Shown: one piece after another, positions 34,749 to 44,169 of the stretch
How positions within the stretch are numbered: the first letter of the stretch is position 1
Layout of the letters: each line of letters starts with the position of its first letter
DNA from: Bacillota bacterium
Lineage (GTDB): Bacteria > Bacillota > SHA-98 > Ch115
Length of the DNA: 64,000 bases
NCBI GenBank assembly: GCA_013178415.1
Contig: JABLXA010000004.1
Location: 62,001 to 126,000, forward strand
Direction of reading: 5' to 3'
The notes under the pieces: generated by a model
Told to the model about the DNA's origin: nothing
Seen by the model: the letters and a program-made list of their open reading frames with translations, nothing else
Database searches by the model: none
Program-made: the position numbers and the translations under genes

Positions 34749-36038
34749 ATGGTGGGAGTCTTAATATCAGAGTTGCCCGCGATGGTTCTAGTTGAACAAC
34801 AATTCCCAAGAGAGACTATCCCAGATATCGAAGGGGAGGTAGCATCCGAGCTTGCAAGGATCAGCGCGAAGGACCGCATCTCACCCGGTGAGAGGGTCGC
34901 GATCACAGTAGGCAGCCGCGGGATCGCCAACATTGCGCGTATCGTCAAAGCCGTGGTTTCATATTTGAAGGACCTGGGCGCTTCACCCTTTATCATCCCG
35001 TCCATGGGGAGTCATGGCGGTTCTACGCCGGAAGGCCAGCTGGAGGTGCTCGCAGGATATGGCATCACATCTGAGTCAATGGGCGTTCCAATAATACCAG
35101 GCACTGATGTGGTTCAAATCGGCGTAAGGGCGGGAAATAAACCGGTATATGTAGATAAGGTGGCTGCATCGGCGGATAAGATCGTAGTTGTCAATCGAAT
35201 CAAGGCCCATACCGATTTCCACGGCAGGATCGAGAGCGGCATCATCAAGATGCTTGTCATTGGCCTGGGGAATGAAAAGGGCGCTTCGATGATCCATTCC
35301 GAAGGAATAGCAGGGCTCCGAGACGGAATTCCTCAAGCGGCGCGGGTCATCCTGGATAAGCTCCCCGTAGCATTCGGCATCGGGATCATTGAGAATGCCT
35401 ATGATGAAACCTCCTTGATCCGGGCCATTCCATCTGACCAATTATTCGTTGTGGAACCGGATCTCCTTATAGAGGCCAAGAGGAGAATGGCCAGGCTTCC
35501 TGTTGAAAAGGCAGATCTTCTGATTGTCCAGGAGATGGGGAAGGATATTAGTGGGAGCGGGATGGACACGAATATCATTGGCAGGGTCAAGATCGCAGGC
35601 GAGCCGGATCTTGAACGCCCGGTATTTCAAATGATAGTCGTCCTGGATCTTACTCCGGGAGCCCATGGGAACGCCATTGGGATCGGGCTCGCGGACTTCT
35701 GCACGAAAAGGCTTGCTGATCAGATCGATTGGGAAGCTATGTACGTCAATGTGATCACCTCGACGTTTGTTGAGCGAGGCAAGCTTCCCATCGTCTGCGC
35801 CAATGATCGCGACGCGATAATATCAGCTCTCTCTGTATGCTGGGACATGGACCCTTCGCGCGCTCGCATCGTGTACATCAAAAACACTCTCAAGATATCC
35901 AGGATTTGGGTTTCTGAACCACTTATGGAAGAATTGTCTGCTGACTATCCCATTGAAATACTGGATAGCCATGTAAGATTTGAATTTGACCATCAGGGTA
36001 GATTGAGCAGCCCGAGTTGGAAAGGGGTATTGGAATAG
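34749..36038 (+). CDS. LarA/DUF2088-type protein (lactate-racemase-like)
   Basis: A protein of about 429 residues in the lactate-racemase N-terminal (DUF2088) superfamily. It has ERVAITVGSRGIANIARIV, PSMGSHGGSTPEGQLEVL (the GSHGG region), VNRIKAHTDFHGRIESGIIKM and VIGLGNEKGASMIHSEG. In LarA the corresponding residues hold a nickel pincer cofactor, but the cofactor and reaction for this branch are not known. In this genome it lies between a zinc dehydrogenase and a split transketolase, which points to epimerisation of a sugar acid or hydroxy acid. The frame is open from 34689. I place the start at ATG 34749, or GTG 34752, near GGGGGG. Confidence 0.8.
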   Translation: MVGVLISELPAMVLVEQQFPRETIPDIEGEVASELARISAKDRISPGERVAITVGSRGIANIARIVKAVVSYLKDLGASPFIIPSMGSHGGSTPEGQLEVLAGYGITSESMGVPIIPGTDVVQIGVRAGNKPVYVDKVAASADKIVVVNRIKAHTDFHGRIESGIIKMLVIGLGNEKGASMIHSEGIAGLRDGIPQAARVILDKLPVAFGIGIIENAYDETSLIRAIPSDQLFVVEPDLLIEAKRRMARLPVEKADLLIVQEMGKDISGSGMDTNIIGRVKIAGEPDLERPVFQMIVVLDLTPGAHGNAIGIGLADFCTKRLADQIDWEAMYVNVITSTFVERGKLPIVCANDRDAIISALSVCWDMDPSRARIVYIKNTLKISRIWVSEPLMEELSADYPIEILDSHVRFEFDHQGRLSSPSWKGVLE

Positions 36039-36040
36039 TC

Positions 36041-36874
36041 ATGGGAATGTCGCAGGAAAGGGTCGAAGAACTCTCCAAAATCGCCAATGATCTCAGGAAA
36101 GACGTTGTTACCATGATCCATAAGGCGACTTCTGGTCACCCAGGAGGCTCGCTCTCAGCCGCTGATATTGTGACGACGCTATATTTTGAAAAGATGCGGG
36201 TAGATCCTTCAAGGCCAGAATGGGAAGATCGAGACAGGTTTGTGGCTTCCAAGGGGCATGCCGCCCCCATTGTCTATGCGGCCCTCGCGCGCCTCGGATA
36301 CTTCCCGCGTGAGGAACTCTGGACGTTGCGCCAAGTAAATAGCATCCTCCAAGGACACCCTGATAGGATCAAAACACCTGGCATCGATATGTCTTCAGGC
36401 TCTCTTGGCCAGGGGCTTTCTGTAGGAATCGGAATGGCTCTGGCAGGGCGTCTCTCAGGTAAGGACTATCATGTTTATGTTCTCTTGGGCGACGGCGAGC
36501 TCAATGAAGGGCAGATATGGGAAGCTGCCATGTCTGCCGTGAAATTCAAGGTTTCCAATCTGACTGCCATATGCGATTGGAATAGGTTGCAGCTGGATGG
36601 GCCTACGGAAGAGATCATGCCCATGGAGGGAATTCCGGATAGGTGGAGAGCTTTTGGTTGGAATGTACTGGAGATAGATGGCCATGACATAAAACAGATT
36701 TCTGATGCAATTGACCAGGCAAAAGCATATGCCGGAGGGCCTACCATCATAATAGCAAGGACGATAAAGGGCAAAGGCGTCTCCTTCATGGAGAACAACT
36801 ATGCGTGGCATGGAAAGAATATCAACGATGCTGAATACGAAGCTGCCATGAAGGAACTCGAGGGGGTCAGATGA
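36041..36874 (+). CDS. Transketolase, N-terminal subunit
   Basis: The thiamine-diphosphate-binding half of a split transketolase, 277 residues. It contains KATSGHPGGSLSAADIVTTLYF, SKGHAAPIVYAAL, GSLGQGLSVGIGMAL and LLGDGELNEGQIWEAAM (the GDG motif for ThDP and Mg), then CDWNRLQLDGPTEEI. It works with the C-terminal subunit encoded next. The start ATG at 36041 is three bases past the preceding stop. Split transketolases act in pentose interconversion or in dedicated sugar catabolic routes. Confidence 0.92.
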   Translation: MGMSQERVEELSKIANDLRKDVVTMIHKATSGHPGGSLSAADIVTTLYFEKMRVDPSRPEWEDRDRFVASKGHAAPIVYAALARLGYFPREELWTLRQVNSILQGHPDRIKTPGIDMSSGSLGQGLSVGIGMALAGRLSGKDYHVYVLLGDGELNEGQIWEAAMSAVKFKVSNLTAICDWNRLQLDGPTEEIMPMEGIPDRWRAFGWNVLEIDGHDIKQISDAIDQAKAYAGGPTIIIARTIKGKGVSFMENNYAWHGKNINDAEYEAAMKELEGVR

Positions 36875-37848
36875 CGATGCCGCAAGTTGAGATAAGAGCA
36901 AAAAAGGCCTTGAGGGATGCGTTTGGCGAAGCATTGGCTGAATTAGGACGCCAGAACGCTGATGTAGTGGTTCTGGATGCGGATGTGGCTCATTCATCCC
37001 GTACCATATTATTCGGCAAAGAATTTCCTGATAGATTTTTCAATGTGGGGATAGCTGAAGCAAATATGATGTGCATTGCAGCCGGACTGGCGACTGCCGG
37101 CAAGATACCATTTGCCACGACTTTTAGCTTTCTCGCCACGCTCAGGGCCGGTGAGCAGGTGAGGACCAGCATAGCGTATCCAAAGCTCAACGTAAAGATC
37201 TGCGGGGCCTACGCAGGGCTGTCAGATTCATATGATGGAGCTACGCACCAGGATGTCATGGATATAGCTGTTATGCGCGCGATGCCCAACATGATGGTAG
37301 TTGCGCCCGCAGATGCCGTTGAGACAAAGAAGGCCGTGTTTGCCGTCGCCAGGCATGATGGACCTGTATATCTCCGGCTCAGCCGCGCCGAGGTGCCAAT
37401 CGTGACCGACGAAGATACCCCCTTTGTTCTTGGACGTGCCAATATTGCGAGGGATGGCAAGGATGTCTCTATCATCTCCACCGGGACCATGCTGAGCGCT
37501 GCCCTCGATGCTGCCGAGAGACTATCCACTGAAGGGATCGGTGCAAGGGTTATCAACATGCATACCATAAAGCCTCTGGACGAAGAGATGATCGAAAGGG
37601 CTGCCAGGGAGACGGGGGCCATTGTGACAGTAGAAGAGCACAACATATATGGAGGCCTGGGCGGCGCCGTAGCTGAAGCTTTGAGCAAGACTTACCCTGT
37701 TCCAATGGAAAGGGTGGGAATCAATGATACCTTTGCTGAGTCCGGAAAGTATTCGGACCTTCTGAAGAAGTACGGCCTTACAAGCGATAATGTTTACCAG
37801 GCAGTGAAAAATGTAATGGAGAGAAAGAGGGAGCATGTCGCGCGATAG
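36871..37848 (+). CDS. Transketolase, C-terminal subunit
   Basis: The pyrimidine-binding and C-terminal half of a split transketolase, 325 residues. It starts with an ATGA overlap of the N-terminal subunit stop. It has VVLDADVAHSS, RFFNVGIAEANMMCIAAGLA (Glu for ThDP activation in the GIAEA motif), ATTFSFLATLRAGEQVR and VVAPADAVETKKAV. The terminal domain includes NIYGGLGGAVAEAL. Tight coupling suggests a stoichiometric complex with the upstream subunit. Confidence 0.92.
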   Translation: MTMPQVEIRAKKALRDAFGEALAELGRQNADVVVLDADVAHSSRTILFGKEFPDRFFNVGIAEANMMCIAAGLATAGKIPFATTFSFLATLRAGEQVRTSIAYPKLNVKICGAYAGLSDSYDGATHQDVMDIAVMRAMPNMMVVAPADAVETKKAVFAVARHDGPVYLRLSRAEVPIVTDEDTPFVLGRANIARDGKDVSIISTGTMLSAALDAAERLSTEGIGARVINMHTIKPLDEEMIERAARETGAIVTVEEHNIYGGLGGAVAEALSKTYPVPMERVGINDTFAESGKYSDLLKKYGLTSDNVYQAVKNVMERKREHVAR

Positions 37849-37949
37849 AATTGCCTATGTCAGGCGCGAATAATCTCGTGGTCTGGGGCAGGCCCGGGTA
37901 ATCACGGGCATATGGGCGAATCTAGAAGTTCCTCTATGGGGGTGAGCAA

Positions 37950-38900
37950 ATGGCTCAGGTTTCCATATTAAAGGTAAATTATGGAGGATGGCCTAATTGT
38001 TACAGGGTATCTGATGGAACAATTGAGTTTATCGCCACCACCGATGTTGGCCCTCGAATCATTCGTTTCGGTTTCGTCGGGGGGCCTAATGAGTTCTGCG
38101 AATTCACCGAACAGATGGGAAAAATTGGCGGAGATGAGTGGAGGATCTATGGTGGACATAGGCTTTGGCATAGTCCTGAATCGAGGGCGAGGAGCTACTA
38201 TCCTGACAACCGGCCGATACACATCGAAGAGATCGAGGGCGGCATCAGGCTCAGACAATATACAGAACCTACCACGCACATAGCCAAGTGTATCGAGATT
38301 GTCTTTGCCGGTGAGAATGCTGAGGTTGATGGCAGCGGGGGACAGGTGATCGTAACTCATAAGATGACCAACGATGGGGTCTGGCCGGTGGAGCTTGCAG
38401 CGTGGGGCCTTAGCGTTATGGCTCCGGGTGGCGTGGGAATCGCTCCGCAGACGACGGAAGCTGATCCCGAGGGACTGCTCCCCAATAGATGGCTGGTGGT
38501 TTGGCCTTACACAGACCTCACTGATTCAAGGCTATATCTTGGGAAGAGGTTCATCTTCTTGAGGCAGGATAGCTCCGCCGCACAGCCCTGCAAAATTGGC
38601 GCATCCGTAACTGACGGTTGGGCGGCCTATGCCAACAAAGGGCATCTCTTCGTGAAGAGCTTCGAATATATGGACGAAGCCCTGTACCCTGATGGTGGGG
38701 CTTCCGTTGAGATGTACGCCAATGACCGGATGCTCGAGCTCGAGACTTTAAGCCCGATGGTTCTCCTTGACCCGGGCGACACGGTAGAGCATGTGGAAGT
38801 CTGGAGCCTACACAAAGATATAGGTCTGCCTGATGATTCCCGATCTATCACGGAAGAGATCGTTCAGAGCACGATCTTGCCTGTGGTTGAAGGCCGGTAG
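37950..38900 (+). CDS. Aldose-epimerase-like (galactose mutarotase fold, DUF4380-type) protein
   Basis: A 316-residue beta-rich protein with a mutarotase-like layout: IEFIATTDVGPRIIRFGF, EWRIYGGHRLWHSPE (conserved His), and VIVTHKMTNDGVWPVELAAW. No signal peptide is present. Related proteins occur in sugar catabolic clusters and are thought to act on aldoses, but the reaction of this one is inferred only from fold and context. It follows the transketolase genes by 100 bp. Its last 53 bp overlap the 3' end of the convergent MFS gene. Confidence 0.7.
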   Translation: MAQVSILKVNYGGWPNCYRVSDGTIEFIATTDVGPRIIRFGFVGGPNEFCEFTEQMGKIGGDEWRIYGGHRLWHSPESRARSYYPDNRPIHIEEIEGGIRLRQYTEPTTHIAKCIEIVFAGENAEVDGSGGQVIVTHKMTNDGVWPVELAAWGLSVMAPGGVGIAPQTTEADPEGLLPNRWLVVWPYTDLTDSRLYLGKRFIFLRQDSSAAQPCKIGASVTDGWAAYANKGHLFVKSFEYMDEALYPDGGASVEMYANDRMLELETLSPMVLLDPGDTVEHVEVWSLHKDIGLPDDSRSITEEIVQSTILPVVEGR

Positions 38901-40149
38901 CGCGGAATCTCCGGGGTTCGGGAACCCCACGCCTCAGAATAGCCCAAGCTAGGAGCATGGAGATTCCTGATGCAGCGAAAACGGGGTAGTAACCCCACCT
39001 GGCTATCATGAGGCCGGCAAGGATTGGGGTCAAGGTGCGAAATGGAACTGTGAGAATGCTCACAAGCCCTACATATTTGGGGACATCTTCTGTTGGCGCG
39101 AAATCCAGGATTATATTCCCGCTGCTCACCCCATAGCCCGCAGCCCATATGGCCGTCAGGGCAAAGGTGAGCCACATTGCGGGTATGGTTGGGGAAATAA
39201 GGGGCGCAAATGAGGCAAGTGCGCCGAGAATGGCAGTTGCCTCAAGGATGATCTTGTGTCCGTCGCGGTCTGCGATATATCCGATGACCAGGTTTGCCAG
39301 CGCTCCACCGCCCATGGTGATGCCGGTGAAGACGGCTACATCGGACGCGCTGGCAGACAACCTGTTGATGGCATATACCGTAAAGAACGCCTGAGCCATT
39401 GCCCCGATGGCCCACAGGATTTGGCTCAGAATGAAGTTGAGGAAGATCTTGTCCTTGCGGAGGACGGACGGGAGCTCCCGCAGGGCCTCGAGAGTTGTTT
39501 TGTTAGTTTGGACCTCCTGCGCGTATTCTCTTACCATGGCCAGCGGCATGACACTTATCGTCAGGATTATAAAGCCAATGGTGAAACAGAAAACATAGCC
39601 AATGGGGAAAGGGTAGGATGAGAGCACCCTCCCTGCCATGGTAGCGCCCAGGACTCCGAGGATTCCTCCGATGCATCCGCCTACTCCAAAGAGGCTTCCA
39701 CGTCGTTCTGAAGGAAGGGCCTTAGACAGAAGCGAATAGTAAGCGGGCATGTTAAGCCCCATGGATAGGCTATGGATCGCAAAGAACAGGAAAAATAGCC
39801 ACAGGACCAGGGGCTTATTGGATCCGCCCCAGATCCATGCGGCGATGGCGAGCAGGAGGATGGGTCCTCTTTCGAACATACCCACTGTCACCACGTAGTA
39901 TTTGGTTACCCGCAGGCGGCTTATCATTGGCGCTATGATAATCTGGGGAAGAAAGACTCCCAGGTTGTTTATCGCTGGGATCAGTCCAACTAATACGTCG
40001 GATGCAGTGAGCTGCCTCAGGAACATCGGCAGAATCGTAGTAAATGAAAGGAAGCTGATTCCCAGGGGAAAGCCGATGGAATCAATCATCATGAGCAGAT
40101 AATTGCGCCTGACATCCTTAGGACCTATCGAGACCTGTGTACGATTCAA
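38848..40149 (-). CDS. Major facilitator superfamily transporter
   Basis: A 433-residue membrane transporter with 11 to 12 predicted helices. Recognisable segments are FPLGISFLSFTTILPMFL, LNMPAYYSLLSKALPSERRGS and a central cytoplasmic loop around YAQEVQTNKTTLEALRELP. The TTG at 40149 has GAGGCGGG six bases upstream; a longer frame to 40218 is not supported. The gene faces the sugar cluster and could import its substrate, but it is on the opposite strand and separately transcribed. Confidence 0.85.
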   Translation of the reverse strand: MNRTQVSIGPKDVRRNYLLMMIDSIGFPLGISFLSFTTILPMFLRQLTASDVLVGLIPAINNLGVFLPQIIIAPMISRLRVTKYYVVTVGMFERGPILLLAIAAWIWGGSNKPLVLWLFFLFFAIHSLSMGLNMPAYYSLLSKALPSERRGSLFGVGGCIGGILGVLGATMAGRVLSSYPFPIGYVFCFTIGFIILTISVMPLAMVREYAQEVQTNKTTLEALRELPSVLRKDKIFLNFILSQILWAIGAMAQAFFTVYAINRLSASASDVAVFTGITMGGGALANLVIGYIADRDGHKIILEATAILGALASFAPLISPTIPAMWLTFALTAIWAAGYGVSSGNIILDFAPTEDVPKYVGLVSILTVPFRTLTPILAGLMIARWGYYPVFAASGISMLLAWAILRRGVPEPRRFRATGLQPQARSCSERSLP

Positions 40150-40334
40150 TGCAATCCCGCCTCGCTTCTTTATAGTCACCACATTAAAGATTCTGTGGAT
40201 ATAACCGAGTCGCACCAAGTACTGATTCTAACATTTTCTACTGATTCTGACATCCTCTCATGGCTAAAGCCATATGTATCACCCATAAGTCTCATCATCA
40301 GGCCTGATGAGAGGCCAGCGATCCCCCTCTGATG

Positions 40335-40432
40335 GGCGCAGCATAGCCAGGGGAATGGATACTCCTCCCGTCGGACGCAGCCTTGCTGCGGGGCTGCTCA
40401 GTGGTCCTCGACCCTCAGGCTATTATGGATAT
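40335..40432 (+). repeat. Second copy of the GGATACTCCTCCC dispersed repeat
   Basis: GCGCAGCATAGCCAGGGG, then ATGGATACTCCTCCCGTCGG and ACGCAGCCTTGCTGC, matching 26000-26120. A CCTCAGGCTAT end also matches. It lies between the divergent MFS and DUF212 genes. Confidence 0.6.
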
Positions 40433-40501
40433 TGCGCTTTATGGTCCGGACCTGTATAATTCATGCAGGTATCTCGGAAACATCCCTGAGAGGTGACACA
40501 G

Positions 40502-40936
40502 TTGGTCTGGCATAATGAGCCTCTGATTGCACCCATGGTTGCCTGGGTCTTCGCCCAACTAATCAAGTTTATCATAGCTTACGTGGAGCATGGCAGACCC
40601 GACTTTACCCGCCTCGTGAATCCTGGCGGCATGCCAAGCTCGCATTCGACTCTGGTTTCGTGCATGTCCGTAGCTATAGGGAGGACTGCCGGCTGGGACT
40701 CAGACATCTTTGCCGTAGCGGCCATTCTTTCTATGATCGTTCTTTACGATGCGGCTGGCATCCGGCGCGCAGCTGGCAAGCAAGCCCGGGCGATAAACAA
40801 GATTGTAGACGATTTTTATAAAAAGCGAAGCTTTAGTGAAGAGAGACTTCGGGAGCTCCTGGGCCATACCCCGCTAGAGGTATTTGTCGGGATGGCGCTG
40901 GGGACGGCGATAGCCTTTATCTGGCCTATCGGGTGA
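40502..40936 (+). CDS. Divergent PAP2-family membrane protein (DUF212)
   Basis: A 144-residue membrane protein of the DUF212 or divergent PAP2 family. AWVFAQLIKFIIAYV and NPGGMPSSHSTLVSCMSVAIG carry the PSSH-type phosphatase motif. DAAGIRRAAGKQARAINKIVDDF and LGHTPLEVFVGMALG complete the family pattern. It probably acts on a lipid or polyprenyl phosphate, which is not proven for this family. The TTG at 40502 follows GAGAGGTG well; the frame also opens at GTG 40493. Confidence 0.88.
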   Translation: MVWHNEPLIAPMVAWVFAQLIKFIIAYVEHGRPDFTRLVNPGGMPSSHSTLVSCMSVAIGRTAGWDSDIFAVAAILSMIVLYDAAGIRRAAGKQARAINKIVDDFYKKRSFSEERLRELLGHTPLEVFVGMALGTAIAFIWPIG

Positions 40937-41029
40937 GGAGTTTCCTGCATGGTGGTCTAACATCGTCACCATGCATCAATGCAGGCCTGATTCCAGGTAT
41001 GCCGTCCCGCAATAAGGCGTCATGACGCG

Positions 41030-43258
41030 TTACTTATATGCGTTTACCGCTTCTTTCAACTCGGAGATGATCTCTGCCGCTCTCTGTGCAGCTTCACCCG
41101 AACCATTTGCCTTCGCCAGTTGACTGATGAGGGCGCTTCCCATTATGACCGCATCTGCAAATCGGGCTACTTCCCGAGCTTGGTCAGGATTGGAGATCCC
41201 GAACCCTACCGCGAGTGGAAGGTCTGTATGTTTCCTCACTCGCTCCACCAGCGGGATCAATCCATCAGATAATTGAGCCCGTGCGCCGGTCACCCCTGTT
41301 ACGCTTATGCAGTAAACAAAACCGCTTCCGCCGGAAAGAGCCAGGGCCAGCCGCATTTCCGGCGTCGTAGGCGCCACAAGAGGTATCCAGGCAAGTCCGT
41401 ATATTTCGCACATATCCAAGAGTTCACCCGCCTCTTCCCTCGGAAGATCGGGCACCAAGATCCCATTATATCCTGAATCCGCCGCCTCCTTGGCGAATTT
41501 GGCAATTCCCCGGTGGAATACGGGATTATAGTAGGTGAACGCTATAAGGGGAACATCGGCTTTTTGCCGTATTGCGCGTCCTATCTCCCATGCTTGTTCA
41601 ATGTGAAACCCGCCTGCCAGGGCTCTCTGGCTCGCAGCTTGGATAACAGGGCCATCTGCCAGGGGGTCGGAGAATGGGAAGCCAATTTCGATGGCATCTG
41701 CACCAGCATTTGCAACGGCCACCGCAACCGCGATGGTGGTGGAAGGATCAGGATCTCCTGCTGTGATGAATGGGATCACTCCCTTGCCACCGGTTTCCCT
41801 GAGTTTACGCAGGTGCCTTTCTAGCCTCGCCCCAGGAAGATCAGATGAATGTGAGGCTGTCGCAATCCGCGATTCTTCCGGCTTTTCGAGTGAAGCAGGG
41901 GGACTGGTTATGCGAGAGATCGAGGTATATGGGGCGGACGTCCATGCCGTCGGGACGGCTCCGCCGGAGAGTTGGAAAGCCCCTGAAGCCCCCGAAGCCC
42001 CCACAGCTCCCGAAGCCCCCTGGGAGGACCCGAGTCGGTCCATTTCTTTTCTCTCCAGGATCGCAGCCACTGTCTCGACATCCTTATCTCCGCGCCCTGA
42101 CAGGTTGACGATTATGATGGCGTTCTTATCGATATACCTTGCGAGTCCGGGAAGGTAGGCCAGTGCATGCGCGCTCTCCAGAGCCGGTATGATTCCCTCC
42201 GTCTCTGTAAGCAAGCGAAATGCCATGAGAGCCTCTTCATCGGTGACAGCTACATATTGGGCGCGCCCTGTCTCTTTGAGATATGCATGTTCCGGCCCTA
42301 CCCCGGGATAGTCCAGGCCTGCTGAAATCGAATGGGCAATCTGTACCTGGCCGTCATCATCTTGCAGCAGAAATGAAAGGGAACCATGGAGAATTCCCTT
42401 TGTCCCGGCGGTGAGGCTCGCAGCATGTCTCTTTGTGTCTATTCCTTCACCCGCTGCTTCCACTCCGATCATCTGCACGCCCTCGTCATGCAAGAATGGG
42501 TAGAACAAGCCTATCGCATTGGACCCTCCGCCAACGCAAGCCACGAGGTAGTCAGGCAGACATCCTCTCTCTTTCAAGATCTGTTCCCGCGCCTCTATTC
42601 CGATCACCGATTGAAAATCCCTGACCATACGTGGATAGGGGTGCGGCCCTACAACTGAACCTATTACATAATGGGTGGTTTCCACATTGGTAACCCAATC
42701 GCGGATCGCTTCGTTGGTGGCATCCTTGAGGGTCTTCGAACCTGAAGAGACCGGCGTCACCTCAGCCCCCAGGAGGCGCATCCTGAAGACATTGAGAGAT
42801 TGACGCTTCATATCTTCTTCTCCCATATATACCCTGCATTTGAGCCCAAAGGCCGCGGCAACCGTTGCCACTGCGACTCCGTGTTGTCCTGCGCCAGTTT
42901 CTGCGATTATGCGCTTCTTTCCCATCCTCACTGCAAGCAACACCTGACCTAGGGCATTGTTGATCTTATGAGCACCGGTATGATTCAGATCTTCTCTCTT
43001 GAGATACACGTTTTTCAGCCCTAGACGTTCCCCTAGCCGGCGAGCATGATAGAGGGGAGTCGGGCGGCCGCTATAATCCTGCTCATACACACGGAGTTGC
43101 TGCTGGAAATCAGGATCATTGATTGCCTTTTCATAGGCGGCCTCTAATTCCGCCAGTGCCGCCATCAATGTCTCCGGCACAAATCTTCCCCCGTAGGGTC
43201 CAAAACGTCCCGAACTATCGGGAACAGCAGTCTTCATCTTGGGTATTGCCATTTTCAT
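41030..43258 (-). CDS. trpBA: TrpB-TrpA fusion: tryptophan synthase beta and alpha chains in one protein
   Basis: A 742-residue fusion with the beta subunit first. TrpB occupies about 1-410: [34 protein letters not shown] with the PLP lysine near residue 98, [15 protein letters not shown] near the end. The linker (about 412-485) is low-complexity with Gly/Ala/Ser repeats from a 9-bp minisatellite. TrpA follows: [34 protein letters not shown] with catalytic Glu and Asp, and [13 protein letters not shown]. Fungal fusions have the opposite order, alpha then beta. The start at 43258 follows GGAG and overlaps trpF by 44 bp. Confidence 0.95.
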   Translation of the reverse strand: MKMAIPKMKTAVPDSSGRFGPYGGRFVPETLMAALAELEAAYEKAINDPDFQQQLRVYEQDYSGRPTPLYHARRLGERLGLKNVYLKREDLNHTGAHKINNALGQVLLAVRMGKKRIIAETGAGQHGVAVATVAAAFGLKCRVYMGEEDMKRQSLNVFRMRLLGAEVTPVSSGSKTLKDATNEAIRDWVTNVETTHYVIGSVVGPHPYPRMVRDFQSVIGIEAREQILKERGCLPDYLVACVGGGSNAIGLFYPFLHDEGVQMIGVEAAGEGIDTKRHAASLTAGTKGILHGSLSFLLQDDDGQVQIAHSISAGLDYPGVGPEHAYLKETGRAQYVAVTDEEALMAFRLLTETEGIIPALESAHALAYLPGLARYIDKNAIIIVNLSGRGDKDVETVAAILERKEMDRLGSSQGASGAVGASGASGAFQLSGGAVPTAWTSAPYTSISRITSPPASLEKPEESRIATASHSSDLPGARLERHLRKLRETGGKGVIPFITAGDPDPSTTIAVAVAVANAGADAIEIGFPFSDPLADGPVIQAASQRALAGGFHIEQAWEIGRAIRQKADVPLIAFTYYNPVFHRGIAKFAKEAADSGYNGILVPDLPREEAGELLDMCEIYGLAWIPLVAPTTPEMRLALALSGGSGFVYCISVTGVTGARAQLSDGLIPLVERVRKHTDLPLAVGFGISNPDQAREVARFADAVIMGSALISQLAKANGSGEAAQRAAEIISELKEAVNAYK

Positions 43259-44045
43259 TCTCTCCTTCAAGATCTTTAAACGCTTTTTTCGCCGTCGCAA
43301 CAAAATCCCGTATCAAGCCGGGATCTTTGCGCCCGTCTATTTCCACCCCCGAGGATACATCCACGCCCCAAGGCTTCACCTTTGCTATAGCATCCGCTAC
43401 ATTAGAAGGTTTAAGGCCGCCTGCCAGGATGATCTTTTTGTCATGAAACCTTCTTACGATTGTAGCGGCTATGTCGTGATCGGCTGAAATGCCAAGCCCT
43501 CCGCTTCCAGCCGGGCTCCATGTATCAAGGAGAATCAGAATTCCCTCGTTATCCGCACCAGATCCTGACGCACCAGATCCTGAACTAGATCCTGAGCCAG
43601 ATCCGCGGCCCCAGGAAGCTCGCGTCCCTGGGGAGCGCAGAAAACATGGCGTCGCAGCGAATTCTTCGATGGCCCGCGCCAAGGCTCCGTTAGATACGAT
43701 CTGACTATAGGGCTCAGACCCCGAGGGAATCCCAAATGACCTGATCACTCTGAAACCCGAGGCCCGGAGCCTGCGGCATAGGTCAAGATCCCCATAATCA
43801 TGAAGTTGAATGGTATCTAGATGAGACTCTTCAAGGGCTTCCAATATCTCCTCCTCCGGTTGCCCGCGGAAAACCCCCACCTTCCATATTCCCGTGGGTA
43901 TATCAGACGAGAGTTCTTTCACTTTGGAAGGCGTCACATAGCGGCGGCTATTCGGAACCATGACAAATCCTATTGCATTCACTCCGGCTTCAAGGGCAGC
44001 CTCCAGAGCGACAACGTCTCTGATCCCACAGATCTTGATCCACAT
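43215..44045 (-). CDS. trpF: Phosphoribosylanthranilate isomerase with Gly/Ser insertion
   Basis: The (beta-alpha)8 isomerase of tryptophan synthesis step 3. It has [20 protein letters not shown] (catalytic Cys), [25 protein letters not shown], and [29 protein letters not shown] with the catalytic Asp. The insertion at about 141-168 is a Ser/Gly-rich stretch ([18 protein letters not shown]) in the place of a loop, encoded by a 12-15 bp repeat. The 3' end overlaps the TrpBA gene by 44 bp. The canonical enzyme is about 205 residues and this one is 276. Confidence 0.92.
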   Translation of the reverse strand: MWIKICGIRDVVALEAALEAGVNAIGFVMVPNSRRYVTPSKVKELSSDIPTGIWKVGVFRGQPEEEILEALEESHLDTIQLHDYGDLDLCRRLRASGFRVIRSFGIPSGSEPYSQIVSNGALARAIEEFAATPCFLRSPGTRASWGRGSGSGSSSGSGASGSGADNEGILILLDTWSPAGSGGLGISADHDIAATIVRRFHDKKIILAGGLKPSNVADAIAKVKPWGVDVSSGVEIDGRKDPGLIRDFVATAKKAFKDLEGENENGNTQDEDCCSR

Positions 44046-44084
44046 GAATATTCACCATCCATATGCCCGCTCATCTACCCCCAA

Positions 44085-44165
44085 AATAGTAGCGCCCTCT
44101 TTGTGGGAGTTTATTCCATCTGATGGCGCTGCGACAGCAGCATGGGGGGTTACATGAAAAATCGT
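44085..44165. repeat. Palindromic dispersed repeat copy between trpF and trpC
   Basis: CCATCTGATGGCGCTGCGAC then AGCAGCATGGGGGGTTACATG, a worn copy of the 65-85 bp palindromic repeat. It ends just before the trpC stop. Confidence 0.6.
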
Positions 44166-44169
44166 CGCT

